Shown in pieces: positions 33,211 to 44,360 of a stretch of DNA of 64,000 nucleotides (position 1 is its first letter; the number at the start of each line of letters is the position of its first letter). Origin of the DNA: Arachnopeziza araneosa (taxonomy: Eukaryota > Ascomycota > Leotiomycetes > Helotiales > Arachnopezizaceae); contig QYAI01000035.1 in assembly GCA_003988855.1 (NCBI GenBank), forward strand, positions 62,001-126,000. Direction: 5' to 3'. The translations under genes were made by a program, and so were the position numbers. The notes beneath the pieces are model-generated. The model made no database searches. It saw only the letters and a list, made by a program, of their open reading frames with translations, and was not told the DNA's origin.

Positions 33211-34339
33211 ATGGCCAGAGAACTCTCACAATCAGAGCTCAAGCAGATATACGACTTTGCCCTCGATCTCGGCAGGCGAGCTGGAAAGATCCTACTTGAT
33301 GGAGTCGACGCTAGATGTGGCGCCGTTGCAGGACGAGAAACGAAGGAGGCAGAAGAGAAGATGAATGCGGTTGATATCGTTACTCAGACTGATTTAGGTC
33401 ATTTCTGCCTTCACTCTTCTTGGAAGAAAACGAGGCTAATCCATGTGTGTCTAGATGTTGAGGCATTCATTCACAGCGAGATCTCCAAGCATTATCCGTC
33501 TCATAAGTAAATTGCTACCCTTCAAGCCATAAAATATCACTTAACTAGCTCTTAGATTTATCGGCGAAGAAACCTACAGTAGAGGCCAAAGTCGGAACTA
33601 CCTAGTAACAGCCGAGCCCACATGGGTAGTTGACCCCCTTGACGGGACAGTAAACTATACACATCTCTTCCCCATGTTCTGCGTCTCCATCGCCCTCTGC
33701 ATCTCCGGCGTTCCTGTCATCGGCGTAATTCACCAGCCTATGCTCGATGTTACGTATTCCTCGTGCACCAGATACGGAGCCTATCAAGACGACGGCCACG
33801 CATCCAAGAAGCGTTGGCAATTACCTTATGTGCGGGAACCAAAAGTACCTCTAGGAGCCGAAGCACCGAAAGGATGTATCTTCTCTTGTGAGTGGGGGAA
33901 GGATCGGAAGGATATTCCGGATGGAAATCTGTCTCGGAAGATCGAGTCGTTTATGAACATGGCAGGGGAGATGGGAGGCCGGGGTGGGAAAGGGGGAATG
34001 GTTCATGGTGTACGGTCTTTGGGATCGGCGACGCTGGATCTGGCGTATGTGGCTACTGGTGCTTTTGATATTTGGTGGGAGGCGGGGTGCTGGGAGTGGG
34101 ATGTTGCTGCTGGCATTGCGATTTTGAAGGAGGCGGGAGGTTTGATTACCACAGCGAATCCTCCTGAAGATTGGGAGACGGTTAAAATTGAAGAAGCAAA
34201 ATTAGGGGGGAGGTTGTATCTTGCAATTAGGCCAGCCGGCGATGGAGAGGGAGAGACGGGTAGACAAGCACAGGAGCGGGTGGTGAGAGAAGTGTGGAAG
34301 AGAGTTAGAAGAATAGATTATGCGAGACCTGGAGCTTAA
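33211..34339 (+). CDS. qutG: Quinate cluster inositol-monophosphatase-family protein (QutG / QA-X type)
   Basis: Member of the inositol monophosphatase superfamily that is always found in the fungal quinate cluster; its substrate is not known. Exons 33211-33397, 33455-33506 and 33556-34339 give 340 residues. The family's metal-binding motifs are intact: FIGEETYSRGQ (Glu pair), VVDPLDGTVNYTHLFP (DPLDGT) and WWEAGCWEWDVAAGIAIL (WDxAAG). The N-terminus shows the typical AVDIVTQTD motif across the first splice site as NAVDIVTQTDLDVEAFI. All metal ligands are present, so phosphatase chemistry is possible. It follows a 1.35-kb gap after quinate dehydrogenase and is convergent with the repressor, 150 bp away, which fits cluster co-regulation. 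Confidence 0.88.
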
Positions 34340-34489
34340 GCACGAGATATAGAGACAAATTCCTAGACGAAGTTTGAAACAGCCATTAATCTCGTTGTGA
34401 ACTCATTCCGTGTATTTTAGACAGACGGCTTAAGTCTGGAGAGTTCAATATATAATAAATAATAATGGGATAGGCAGATTCCCAGCTAC

Positions 34490-37089
34490 CTAAGAACGCT
34501 GTTCTGCATAATAATGATAATTACCCAAAACTTCCATCCTCATCCTTCTCTTCGGTGCCTTTCTTCCCGTCATCAATTCGAACTGTGCAATCGCTTGCTC
34601 GGGCAAAACCTCAAGTCCATCGACAATAACCCATGCTTGCTTTGTTTCTTCTCTCACACGCCGGATCTGCTTTAGCAGAGGAGTATCAAGAGGTAGATAT
34701 GCCAACTATAAAGGTCAACCAAAATATCAGAAAGGGGAATTGTAAGCCAGAGAACGAACCTCAACCACAACACCACCAGTAGGACTTCCCAACCACTGCA
34801 ATGGCATCTCAAAGTTTGCGGGACCCTCATTTCCCACGCTCCTGGCTGGCACACAGGACACAATCATTGTGGGCTGCATAAACCTTGATGGCCATGCCTC
34901 GGTTGTAGATTTAAGTACAGCTACAATTTCACCATCTGAACTTAACCCTGACCCCCAAGAATTGAAATGCCGAGCCACGTTCTCTGCATGTTCGATAGTC
35001 CGGTTTATGATGAATATTTTGCGGCATCCCATTTGAATCATACCATAAATTGCTGCTCGAGCCATACCGCCTGCACCAATGACCAATCCTGTGGTTTTGG
35101 AAGGTTGAATAACATTTCTTGGTGACAGATTTCGACGTAGACACGTCATTATTCCAATAAAATCAGTATTGTCACCATAGTAGGCCTGAATTCGGCCAGA
35201 TCTTAGTCTTTGATTAGCGTAATTAAGAAGGGATTGTGTGGTGCCATCTAGTGGCTTTGTGTTTGAGAGCATTCGCAGAGGAAGAAGTGTGTTGACTGCT
35301 CCAATAGCCTTAGCGTGGTAACTCTTCGCAGCTATACGAGAAAGAATTTGTACTTTGAACGGCTGAGTAATGGCCGCTCCTCCAAAGTTGGGGTCTTGGC
35401 AAAGTCGAGATATATCCTCAAGTGAGGAGACTTGGAGTGACTGAAAATCGTTTCTCATTCCGCAGACTTGGTAAGCGGCAGTATGTATGGCAGGTGACAG
35501 GCTGTAGAATACACTAGCTCCGAGATGATAAAAGTGGAGCGGGTCGAGAACACGGGATTCATACAATGCTTGCATTGCTTCTGAAGCCGTTGGGAGGAAT
35601 TGTCGGAGCTGGCTCTTGCTCACTGTGGTTTTCATGATTGGATGCGTGACTGGTGTAAAAATACGGTTCGAAATCAACGAGGATCTTCCATTGATTCCAA
35701 GGTTATACGCAATGATTGGAAGATGATCTCGAAGAGATTCGATCTTATCTATGAATATCCGGACCAAGTCGTTGTCGCTTTCCTTTGATGTGGCGCGAAC
35801 GAAACGCACCATATGACATCCCAAAAATTTGGCTCTTCGATACTGGATCATTCGAGACTCGTCATCCCACCCCGGCGAATCCTCTTCTCTGCAGAGATGG
35901 TGCCCAATAATTTTCGTCCGTCCTGAAATGCGAACCAGATGAGATACACGATCAGCCGAATATTTTAGATCAACTATTATGTACTCTACGCCAAGGCGTA
36001 GTCCATATTCCATAAGCAGGAAATACGCTTCCTCTCGATACTGTGGTGATAGCGAAGAATTGTCAAAAGCGTAGTCTTCTACCTGAAATATAATTGGGGC
36101 TCCCAAATTTCTCCGAATAGTGGCCACCTGCTTTCCGATGACCTTCTGCATATCAGGTGACCATATATCAATCTTCAATTGCACAGCATCTGCACCAGCT
36201 TCAAGCGCTACAAGATCCAGGTCTGAGATTGTGGAAAGGCGAAGCGAAAGAGCATAAGTATAAGTCCTGCACTCGGGAGGTAATGCCGCAACTGAGAACG
36301 GACTCTCTAAGCTCTTCCGAGTTATTCCTTGATCAGTTAAGAAGTCTAGGAAGTTTGAGAAGTCTTCCTTGACAAATTTGAGCCTGTTCAAGTGTCAGTC
36401 TGACAGGTTGCGTCAATTTGAAGTCCTCTGGTTCTTTATGCACAGCCTGAAAAACAATATATTTCCTCGGCTACTTGGACTCTCAGGATTTCAAGTGCTT
36501 ACCTCGAAGAAACGTTCCCTAAACCATTCTCCGGTGGAGTCTCGGCACCGTCACAATTCTGGTCGTAAAGGTTGTAATACTCAAGATTTGAGCAATTTCG
36601 ATGCGCCACGTCGGCAGTCTCTAGGCGAGCTGCCTCTTCCTCGTTAAGTCTGAGCAAAGACTTAATTCTTTGGCTACTTCGTGTGATGTAGACTACTGGA
36701 TTTGTTTTTGTGTACTCAAAGAGAGTTCTCTGAGCAGGAAGCGATAGGCTTCCCATCCCGCATTCAATCACGCAACCCGTCCGGTTGTCATCTAGCATAC
36801 GTCTCAAGACCTCCACATTCTTTCGATAGAACTCTTGGCTCCCATATTGCTGGAGAAAGGCACCTCGAGTGAGGCCTGTGACCTGCTGAAAGTAATGATC
36901 TTCTGTGATGAATCGACGTCCCAGATGCGTTGCTCCAATGAAGCCGAGGGTTCTCTTGCCAGAGCCTCGGGATCCGATGAGCACAATAGAGGCATTAGAG
37001 GCAAAACTCCTGGTAGTTGGCGACTGTGGCCTTGTCTCCAGATTCCAAGAAATGGTTGACGGAGACTCAACCTGTATTGTAGTAGACAT
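34490..37089 (-). CDS. qa-1S/qutR: Quinate pathway repressor (QutR / QA-1S), AROM-derived
   Basis: Repressor protein that keeps the activator inactive without quinate; it evolved from the last three domains of the pentafunctional AROM enzyme. Exons on the minus strand are 37089-36503, 36383-34760 and 34705-34490, giving 808 residues. Shikimate-kinase-like region: [18 protein letters not shown] (P-loop, about 35-52). Type I dehydroquinase-like region (about 215-430): [14 protein letters not shown] and [11 protein letters not shown]. Shikimate-dehydrogenase-like region (about 450-808): [36 protein letters not shown] and [16 protein letters not shown]. The first intron is 119 nt; a strong acceptor (TTTTTCAG) 63 nt before the one I use would introduce stop codons. 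Transcribed away from the activator gene, 811 bp apart, as in classical qa/qut clusters. Confidence 0.9.
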
Positions 37090-37900
37090 GGTTTGCGTCG
37101 AGATGGCTTGCAGAAGGTGTCGGTTGTGAGCAGCTTCGGTCCTCAGCTCCCACCAGCCGTGTCTTTCAGACGATTCCCATCTGGCACAGATTTCTCCTAA
37201 TGAACTAGGCCAAGACTTCTACTTTCTTCTGCAAAAGATTCCCACTGTTCGCGAAGCGTGTTGATCCGGTCACACACGTGATGAGCAAGTCTGTTGTCGT
37301 CCTCCAATGTCCGTGGCGCTCAGCGTAGCTTGGATCTGCTGAATGGCAGAGCTTCTGGAGCTGAAATCAGAGGCAATCAAGCAAGATGAGTCGGCTCCTC
37401 TGAAAATTCGATTCTAAGCAAAGATGTGCAGAAACTGGGAGTTCCAGAATGGCAATGCACACTCGGGGCGGCTGACATAAGCGGGCGCGAGAGTCTTTTC
37501 CCGGGCCATGCCCCAGAATTCGGGATGTGGGGTAGGAAGCTGCTGACCAATTGTCGAGCTTCAATTGGGGATCCCCTCAACATTGGTCTAGAAGGGAGAG
37601 GTGTGGGTGAGAAGTGAGACATGAGCTCTTCTCCAGATTTTCTCTCCCTTCTCTGCCTTTCCTTCACCACACATCTTGACCAGACGTCATCTCGTCTAAA
37701 CACCTTCCTTCGAGCGGCATCTTGAGCTTCAACACACCTGCCGCTGCCAAACTCCTCTTCCGCTCTTCTAGGAACGATATGGGACGCTTGAGATCGGATC
37801 CTCTCTCCTTCCCGTGCTCGTGACCATTTCTGCATGAGTGGCCCTCGACGTCTGCCCCTATGGGCCACTCCTTCCCTAGTTCCGGTCGACTTTCAGAGTA
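37090..37900. promoter_or_regulatory. Divergent promoter region between repressor and activator of the quinate cluster
   Basis: 811 bp between the start codons of qutR-like and qutA-like genes. In Neurospora the corresponding qa-1F/qa-1S region carries an activator site for autogenous control. By eye I find no full GGRTAA-N4-TTATCC match here. Open frames within it have no recognisable content. Pyrimidine-rich stretches lie at about 37620-37690. Confidence 0.5.
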
Positions 37901-40771
37901 ATGGCGCAGAGGAGTGCCGACAACAACACTCAAGGCTCGGGCATATCCGCAACCAAAAGTGAGGAATCTGCTGCGAAGGATGCGGAGGGAAAACCCCAGA
38001 AGCAAGGTCCAAGGAAACGAGTTTCCCAGGCTTGCGACAAATGCCGCGCCCGGAAGGACAAATGCGACGGAAAGAAGCCGGTAAGAGGAGGGTGCAACAC
38101 TTGCAAATGTCGTCAACTAACCTTGCCAGTCTTGCTCGACGTGTATATCTAACTCCCGCATCTGTTCATATGATGCCAATGTAAAGAAACGAGGATTACC
38201 CGAAGGCTATGTGCGAGGTCTGGAAAAACTCTGGGGACTGGCAATACGCGATGTAGATGACGTCGAAGACAATGTTTTGTCCGCCCTCGCAGTCGATGAA
38301 GACAGCAGCGAGACTCCACTTGCCATCTGGAATGACGAGAGCACCTCTGAAGCCTTGGTCGAGATATGGAGGAAATCACAGATCTGGCGAGAGCTTGAGA
38401 GGCTTTTGTCCTCGCAAGAACCTAGCATTGGAGACATTAAAAGAAAACGAGCTACATCCGATCTTCCAGCAGCGAAGCGAGTCGATTATGGTGCTTCATT
38501 ACCGCACATACCCGTTCAGTCGGCGGGCTTGGAGGAACAGGCAGCTTTCGTCAAGACAAATTGGCCAGAGAGGAGACTTGGACAAAGGTCATCAGACTAT
38601 CAAAATTCCTCTGCTAATGACGATCCACTAGCGTTTGTGATACGGGATTACGACACCATTTTGAGCCCTTCTCATAACAATGCTGTCGCTCAAGCTGGAA
38701 TGTCAGCTACCAATCTTGAGGGTCCTGACCTTCCTTCCGAGACCTGGCACCTGATTGATGTATACTTCTCTTACACACATCCTTGGCTCCCAATCCTTGA
38801 GAAACATGATCTGCTGAAGACATCATACCAATACTCGCAGAACCGAATGTTAACGAATCCTGCATCCGGCGAAAATGCGGTCCTATGGGCTACTATAGCT
38901 TATGCAAAATTTCAGCACAGAAGTATCAATAACATTCCTAGAGCTTTAGGTGCTCTTGGTGAAATGGTTTGGACTGCCGAGAGAATGTATAAACAAGCTA
39001 GGGCACTTATTCCAAACGAAGAAGGACTTCTAGAGCTTGGCCATGTACAAGCTCTCTTGATCCTCACGCTTGCAAATATAGGAATTGGTCAATACAGTCG
39101 CGCTTGGTCTCTTATTGGGCAAGGGGTCCGGACTGCCATCGATCTCCAACTCGATAAACCACTAGACTCTACATCGACCATTTTAAAAACAAAGTCAAGA
39201 TCTAAGCATGTCTTTCTCGGCTGTTTTGTTATGGATACGCTCGTGTCTTCACGTTTGGGACGACGACCACATCTTCGGTCTGGTGATATCGATTCTATTG
39301 GACTTATTGATGAAGATGGTCTAGAGGAATGGGATCCTTGGACAGACTGTCTAACGGTTCGTCGGATCAAATTGGACAATTCCAGAGTACCTGCCTCGAT
39401 TTTGAGCACCTTCAATCGATTAATATCTATCTCCAAGATATTAAACGATGTTATTTGTATTTCTCCAAATTTGGCTAGTATCCAGCTCATTAGTGTTATC
39501 TTGGAAAAGCTGCATGTCTGGAGTCAGTCCATATCGCCATCTCTGTACCTCGATTCAACCACGGAAAGCGAGCCCACGAGGTCACTTCTACCCCACCAAT
39601 ACCACCTATATAATGTATATTTCACCACCTTGACCACCTCACAACTACTTTTTAATAGTTGTCGAACAGATTCAATCAAGTTAGAACCTTGCACGATATC
39701 AGCACGCCATATTTCAAAGCTTCTCCATCGGCACTCGAACGAATTTGGACTCCTCATAGTCCCTCCAACATACGAGTATTTTGTTAAAACAGCATACGAT
39801 GTTATACATGCAGTTCACAGTAGCATCGAAAGCACTCATATAAAACTCAATGACTGGAGGCACACACTAGATGTTTGTCTAGACGCATTAGAACCAGCTT
39901 GGCCGATCTTTGAGACGTTCAAAACCTCTAGTATCTTTCAGGCATCACAGGACAGGCGCGGAAGTCAAGTTGCCTTTGATCTGATTAGTGGAGGCAGTCA
40001 AGACGTTGAGACTCCTATGGCGAGTCAAACACCACAAAGCTTTGCAAGTTATGATGTGATGGGTACTTATAGCCCTCGGAACTTTAGATCGCAAACTTCA
40101 GGATCTCAACAGTTTCGCGGAGTTATAAGCAATAATTCAAAATCACAAAATTCCCACCAACGATCTTTTGGGCAGTCTTCGGGCCATGGAATGCCTCAGA
40201 ATCCTCTTGCCATCTATCAAAATGCTCACGTTACTTATGGAAACCTCAAGCCTGCAGCCGAAAAAGTCCAACCAAAATTAACTCCACCAGCTCAAGCGTT
40301 CAACATTCCGACGCCACCCCAGGCAACGCAGCACCGGTCTCTTACCATGTCTTCTACGGATGTTGACTTTAGCGATCCCATGTTCAATGAGCTTATGCGC
40401 CTTGACGCAACCGAATGGTTTGCCAGTTCTCGTCCTGTACTCACCTGTACTAATAAATTTTTAGGGCAGGGAACTCCTATCAATCCCTTGTTAATCTCGG
40501 CTTCTCCGACACTGATCCTGCAAACATGAATCAAGATTTTTATACCTTTTGCCAGGAACCGGACCCTTTGTCTCAAACCGACGTGTTCCAGCAGTTGGTA
40601 AACGGGGCGAATGCTGAGGCAATGGATTTGATTGATGGCAGTGTATTCGGGGGCTTAGATAGTAATATGGGCTTGGGCCTGAGTGGGTTTGGGGATTTCG
40701 GCAATGGCCTAGGAGACGGCGATAGTATAGAGGAGGCTGGGCAGATTCTCGCGGCGTTGAGGGAAAGCTGA
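37901..40771 (+). CDS. qa-1F/qutA: Quinate pathway Zn2Cys6 transcriptional activator (QutA / QA-1F)
   Basis: Binuclear zinc cluster activator that switches on the quinate genes. Exons 37901-38080, 38130-40417 and 40465-40771 give 924 residues. The zinc cluster is completed by splicing: QACDKCRARKDKCDGKKP in exon 1, then SCSTCISNSRIC in exon 2, giving the six expected Cys. The sequence after it (SYDANVKKRGLPEGYVRGLEKLWG) is the linker that I associate with QA-1F/QutA. The middle holds the fungal transcription-factor homology domain (YFSYTHPWLPILEKHDLL; LGCFVMDTLVSSRLGRRPHL). The C-terminus (exon 3) is acidic and Gly/Asp-rich and probably the activation and repressor-contact region. The third exon is recovered through a 47-nt intron, which changes the C-terminal frame. 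Divergent from the repressor gene. Confidence 0.92.
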
Positions 40772-41883
40772 AGGAGAGATCCAAGAACTACGATCAAGAA
40801 CATACTCAAAAGAGGATATGAGCTGGCTCGGTTGGAGAACTCTTCAGGGCTATCTTGACCGTGGGCAACACTAATTCCGACCCAAAAGGAATCTAGAGGT
40901 AGCGAAGACATGGCTAAAGAGGCGACAACATTTAAAAGGCTTTTAACCCCTACCACTAATGGGACGACCCGCAATACCCGCATTTGCCAAGACTTATGGC
41001 AGTGGAAGACATGTGGCATGATTAATAATCATAAAGGGTTGTATCTTGGGCTTTCCAAGCAGCTCAGACGGTTTAAATCTTGCTTTGAAAGGTGGCTTTA
41101 CCAACTCCATTTAGATCTGATAAACTGAAGAGTATATGCATATAAATAAATGATCAGGGATCAACGATTAACCACATATCTGATGGCGATTGCTGCAGGA
41201 AACTTGATCGATTTTCTAGATGCACCAAACCATTTTTGAGATGGTCAGCTGTAATGACACCGGGTAAAGGATGCTGAAGTTCGAGACACTTGCACGGGTT
41301 ATGTAATGCTTCAAAAGGTGCTGACATAGCTGAGTAAATAGGAGAAAGACAGCAGGGTCATATCCTGGCTCACTCGGCATGCAAGGTTCTCCCCATGCAG
41401 CTTTATTTCGACTTGTGCAGGTGCACAACGTCTTTCCACTTCTGAGTGTTTACTCTTCATCTATTGATATAAAATTTCTCCATCTTCTAGCCAGAAACAG
41501 GGCATCTTCGGGGCCATCCCTCCGCGAGAATTGCAGAAGGCACATGGATCATCTGCAGCTTGCCTTTGACAATGAATCACTTTACAGCGTCCGCGGTGAC
41601 ACCTCAAATCTGCAAGCCAAGGAGTCCCCCTCTTCCATCGTGAAGAGTATGGAGAATAGGCATGCAGGCAGATTACTTCCATGTCGATAGTGGATGAGAA
41701 ATTCTATCTACTCTGATATCCAATTCTTGTCAATCAAAGACTGGAGAGTATTCTGGTTACTTTCCAAGGTCGAGAGAACTATAAAGGAACGAGTTTGTTC
41801 TGATATCGAGCACTCACTCACCACATCATTCTCCAACTCTTCTCCCAATCCAAATCCCAGACGCTCAAAAGTCATTCTGCAAA
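40772..41883. other. Intergenic region, about 1.1 kb
   Basis: Between the activator gene and the secreted isochorismatase-fold gene. Contains the activator's 3' UTR. A 73-codon minus-strand frame at 41461-41682 has a Cys-rich segment loosely like a zinc cluster. No other content recognised; the last part carries the downstream promoter. Confidence 0.45.
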
Positions 41884-42764
41884 ATGCAATTCTCAACCAT
41901 CTCAGCAATTTTCCTTGCCGTTGCCTCTGTTCAAGGTCAACTCCTCTTTCAAACCTCAACTGACCACCTCTAATCTCTCACTATCAGGCTTCGAATTCAA
42001 ACGTCTCAACAAAACCGATGCAGCTCTGCTTGTCATCGACCACCAACTCGGCCTCTCTGCTCTCGTCAAAGACTTCACAGCAGTAGAGTTCCGCACCGCT
42101 ATCCTCGCCCACGCCGCCATCGGCCCGCTGTTCAATCTGCCCACCGTCCTAACCACCTCGGCCGATAGCGGACCTAATGGCAAATTGCCAAAGGAAGTCA
42201 TCGCCGTAAGTCAATCTCCATTCATCCACATCACTCCAGATTCACAGCGAGTAAACAGATGCACCCCAATGCAACCTTCATCCACCGCCAGGGAGAAGTG
42301 AATGCTTGGGATAACCCAGACTTCCGAGCAGCTGTTGAAGCTACCGGCAAGAAACAACTGATCATCGGTGGCATCGTCACGGAGGTTTGCACGAGTTTCC
42401 TTGCACTGAGCCTGATCGAGGCTGGGTATGAAGTCTTTGCCAACACCGATGCGAGTGGTACCACCAGCGACAAGCTTGCCGCCGATGCCAACCGCCGTAT
42501 GGAGGCGGCGGGAGTAACGCTCATGGGAATGTTCGGCGTTGTTATGGATTTGATGAGGGATTGGTGAGTGCCTGCCCCCGCAGCTGTGAGGCTGATTGCG
42601 TAGAAGATGGATGCTGATGTGACTGCAGGAGGAATACTCCAGGCACTGCTGAAGTTCTTCCCTACCTGGATGTTTACATGCCAGAGTATTCGCTTGTTGC
42701 CAGGAGTCATGGGTATGCTCTTGAGAATGGGACGCTTGTCCCTGGAGAGCAGCAGCTTTTGTAA
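41884..42764 (+). CDS. Isochorismatase-fold cysteine hydrolase (YcaC-like) with signal peptide
   Basis: Cysteine hydrolase superfamily protein of unknown substrate. Exons 41884-41935, 41988-42205, 42259-42563 and 42629-42764 give 236 residues. Exon 1 encodes a signal-peptide-like leader (MQFSTISAIFLAVASVQG), so it is probably secreted or enters the secretory pathway, unlike bacterial YcaC. The fold is clear: AALLVIDHQLGL (catalytic Asp), TTSADSGPNGKLP, FIHRQGEVNAWDNPDFRAAV, LIIGGIVTEVCTSFLALSLI (nucleophile Cys) and GYEVFANTDASG. These segments match the YcaC-like branch more than true isochorismatases. It lies next to the activator gene but has no obvious role in quinate use. Confidence 0.85.
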
Positions 42765-42975
42765 GCGGGGAGTTAAGAAAGGGAAGAATGTTTGAAATGG
42801 TGCAGGGAGAAGAATAAAACAATCAAGACAGAGTACGACCGAAGAAGTGGAGTGAGGAAAGGGTAGAAGGAAGTGCGACATTCATTACATCATATTAGTA
42901 TATAACAAACTCCAAGCCAGAGTTCATCGCTGTAGACCCAGATGCCTAACTCCGTCATTAAATGCCATACATAAT

Positions 42976-44083
42976 CTATACACTTGGTCCTTCCCATTTC
43001 GCGACCTCCCCTTCCTTTGGTTCCATGAGGAATTCCAGCCTATCCTCGACTGTACACCAACCCTTCCTATTCATCACTACTGCATGTCTGATGGCATCCT
43101 TCCAGCCATCAAACCACTCCTCCTCCTCCTGCACCTGGACTTTTCGCCCCGGGATACCTCTAGCTACATCTGCATAAGGCCAGATACTCTCCACAACTTC
43201 ATATCGCTTCGTGCCTGTGAAGATTTTGGCCACGTTTGAGAAGAAACGGTTGACTTTGTCTGGGGCTGAGATGATGACTTTGGAGTGGCTGAGAGGAAAT
43301 GTGATGGTGACTTTGCCTGCGTAATTGGTCGAATTTACCAGGGCGAGAAGCTTCATTTCCAGATATTGCGTATCCCAGTTGGTTGTTTGGCGGGTTAGAG
43401 TGAAACTATTAATTTGTAAGTATGATTTCCTTATCGAATCATCAGAAGTTGACTAGAGCAACGAACGTTTTAATTGAAGATGGATCTTCACAGAATGCCC
43501 TAGCCCAGCCTTCTAACCCGTTCATTCTCGTGGGACCGATGGTTTGTTTAGTTTCTCCTCTCCATCCCGACTCTCCGGGCCCAATGATTTTCACATAGTT
43601 CATCTTTCTAGCCCCTCTCTTGCCGTACCGTTCGCCCACGAAGAGGTTCATACAATTGACTTGCACATTGAAGTCAATTTGGTCATTTCTTGAGCCAACG
43701 ATCCGAATTAATGGTTTGGGAGGGACGGTGGCCAGGGATAAAATCAAAGAAGCGAGAGCAGTGGGGTAGGTGGAATATTTCACATCAGAAGAGGTCAAGG
43801 TCGTGAGGTCAGGAGATAAAGTAAAGCCTTTCGGCGAGTAGAGGTGATAGTCGAGAGCAGGGAGGCCTGGGTAAGTTGGTTGTTTTGGAGGTGCTGTGTC
43901 AATTGATGGAGAGCTTGATGTAGGTCCAGAATATGGAGGTGGTGTGTTTGGTCTGTCGTCGTCATATTGTGTGTCTTCAGTGGCTATGAGAGAAGTTGAG
44001 GATGGTCCTGCAGCGGCTCGGTTGACAGACACACTTGGTTCTGAGACGCCTTTTCTGGGTCTCGGAGGTGGTGCTGATGCCAT
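42976..44083 (-). CDS. Conserved fungal protein of unknown function
   Basis: I recognise this as a widely conserved ascomycete protein but know no function for it. Exons on the minus strand are 44083-43467 and 43405-42976, giving 348 residues. A Ser/Pro-rich N-terminus (1-75) precedes the conserved part, which begins at LPALDYHLYSPKGFTLSPDL and includes YPTALASLILSLATVPPKPL, IRIVGSRNDQIDFNVQVNCM, MNYVKIIGPGESGWRGETKQ and, across the splice site, FTLTRQTTNWDTQYLEMKLL. The C-terminal part (VTITFPLSHSKVIISAPDKV) ends near WCTVEDRLEFL. No membrane segment or catalytic motif is evident. ATG 44083 is chosen; the frame stays open further upstream without a better ATG. Confidence 0.8.
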
Positions 44084-44360
44084 TGTTGATCTGACTGAGA
44101 GCTCGAAAATTGCAGAGTCGTGAAAAGAATGATCAAGTGCAGAGATCAAGGGCTGGTAGTTCTTTAAAGGATTGGGAGGCTGAGCCACCCGCTATCAAAT
44201 CCCTGTCGGTGGCTGAGGCTGTGGTAGGTGCCTAGTTTGTTGTCGTCAACCTCGCATCTTGGTTACGGAATGGGAATAGCTCCTCACTGAGTGACTTTTG
44301 GTTGTTGACTTGGGCCACTGCTGTATTTATTTATTTATGTATTTTCTCAGTAGCCATCAT

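Noticed and set aside
42211..42881. Two overlapping minus-strand frames of over 200 codons
   Set aside because: Antisense to the isochorismatase-fold gene, whose motifs and splice sites are clear.
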